In this document: positions 12,363 through 12,366 of the stretch, in pieces
Numbering within the stretch: the stretch's first letter is position 1
Layout: each line of letters begins with the position of its first letter
Origin: Clostridiales bacterium
GTDB taxonomy: Bacteria > Bacillota > Clostridia > Lachnospirales > Lachnospiraceae
Assembly: GCA_012512995.1 (NCBI GenBank)
Contig: JAAZDA010000310.1
Coordinates: forward strand, 1-12,366
Length of the DNA stretch: 12,366 nucleotides
Reading direction: 5' to 3'
The notes under the pieces: model-generated
Database searches by the model: none
Seen by the model: the letters and a program-made list of their open reading frames with translations, nothing else
What the model was told of the DNA's origin: nothing
Program-made: the position numbers and the translations under genes

Positions 12363-12366
12363 GTGC

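Overview
The window looks like a chromosomal segment of a Clostridia-type Firmicute, most likely a member of the Lachnospiraceae. This rests on three things I can see: strong GGAGG-type ribosome binding sites, a class 1B pyrimidine system (PyrK plus PyrD), and typical clostridial proteins (a DUF1934 protein, a trigger-factor-like lipoprotein, a PcsB/CwlO-like NlpC/P60 hydrolase). The family assignment is inference from protein flavour, not from a search.

Left part (1-4797): the 5' end of a reverse-strand dihydroorotase gene (pyrC) is divergent from a tight forward run: plsC (1-acylglycerol-3-phosphate acyltransferase), pyrK and pyrD (the two subunits of NAD-dependent dihydroorotate dehydrogenase), ispE (isoprenoid precursor kinase), a GntR/FCD regulator, and a DUF1934 protein. 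Several genes overlap by ATGA, so translation is probably coupled. The run joins membrane lipid, pyrimidine and isoprenoid synthesis. pyrK has an in-frame TAA at codon 14 from its coupled start. A perfect palindrome of GntR-operator type sits at the predicted plsC transcription start.

Middle (4798-5611): one convergent reverse-strand gene encodes a small membrane-anchored protein I cannot name. Between it and the next forward gene lie two predicted promoters facing each other, with a 14-bp perfect palindrome over one -10 box.

Right part (5612-11420): a forward operon-like series encodes a trigger-factor-like FKBP lipoprotein with a long Ala/Ser/Thr/Glu-rich insert, asparaginyl-tRNA synthetase (asnS), a coiled-coil NlpC/P60 peptidoglycan hydrolase, and GMP synthase (guaA). 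The series mixes protein export and folding, cell-wall remodelling, translation and purine synthesis.

End (11421-12366): downstream of guaA the character changes. A nested palindromic element (11427-11572) can fold as a cloverleaf of one long closing stem and three hairpins, and is followed by another triloop hairpin. A convergent XRE regulator of a clostridial subfamily follows, and then a strong reverse-strand terminator for a gene beyond the window. The 3' end of guaA is a known integration hotspot, so this may be the edge of accessory DNA, although no integrase is visible. No gene-free stretch exceeds 300 bases. I see no tRNA, rRNA, CRISPR array, insertion sequence or known riboswitch.
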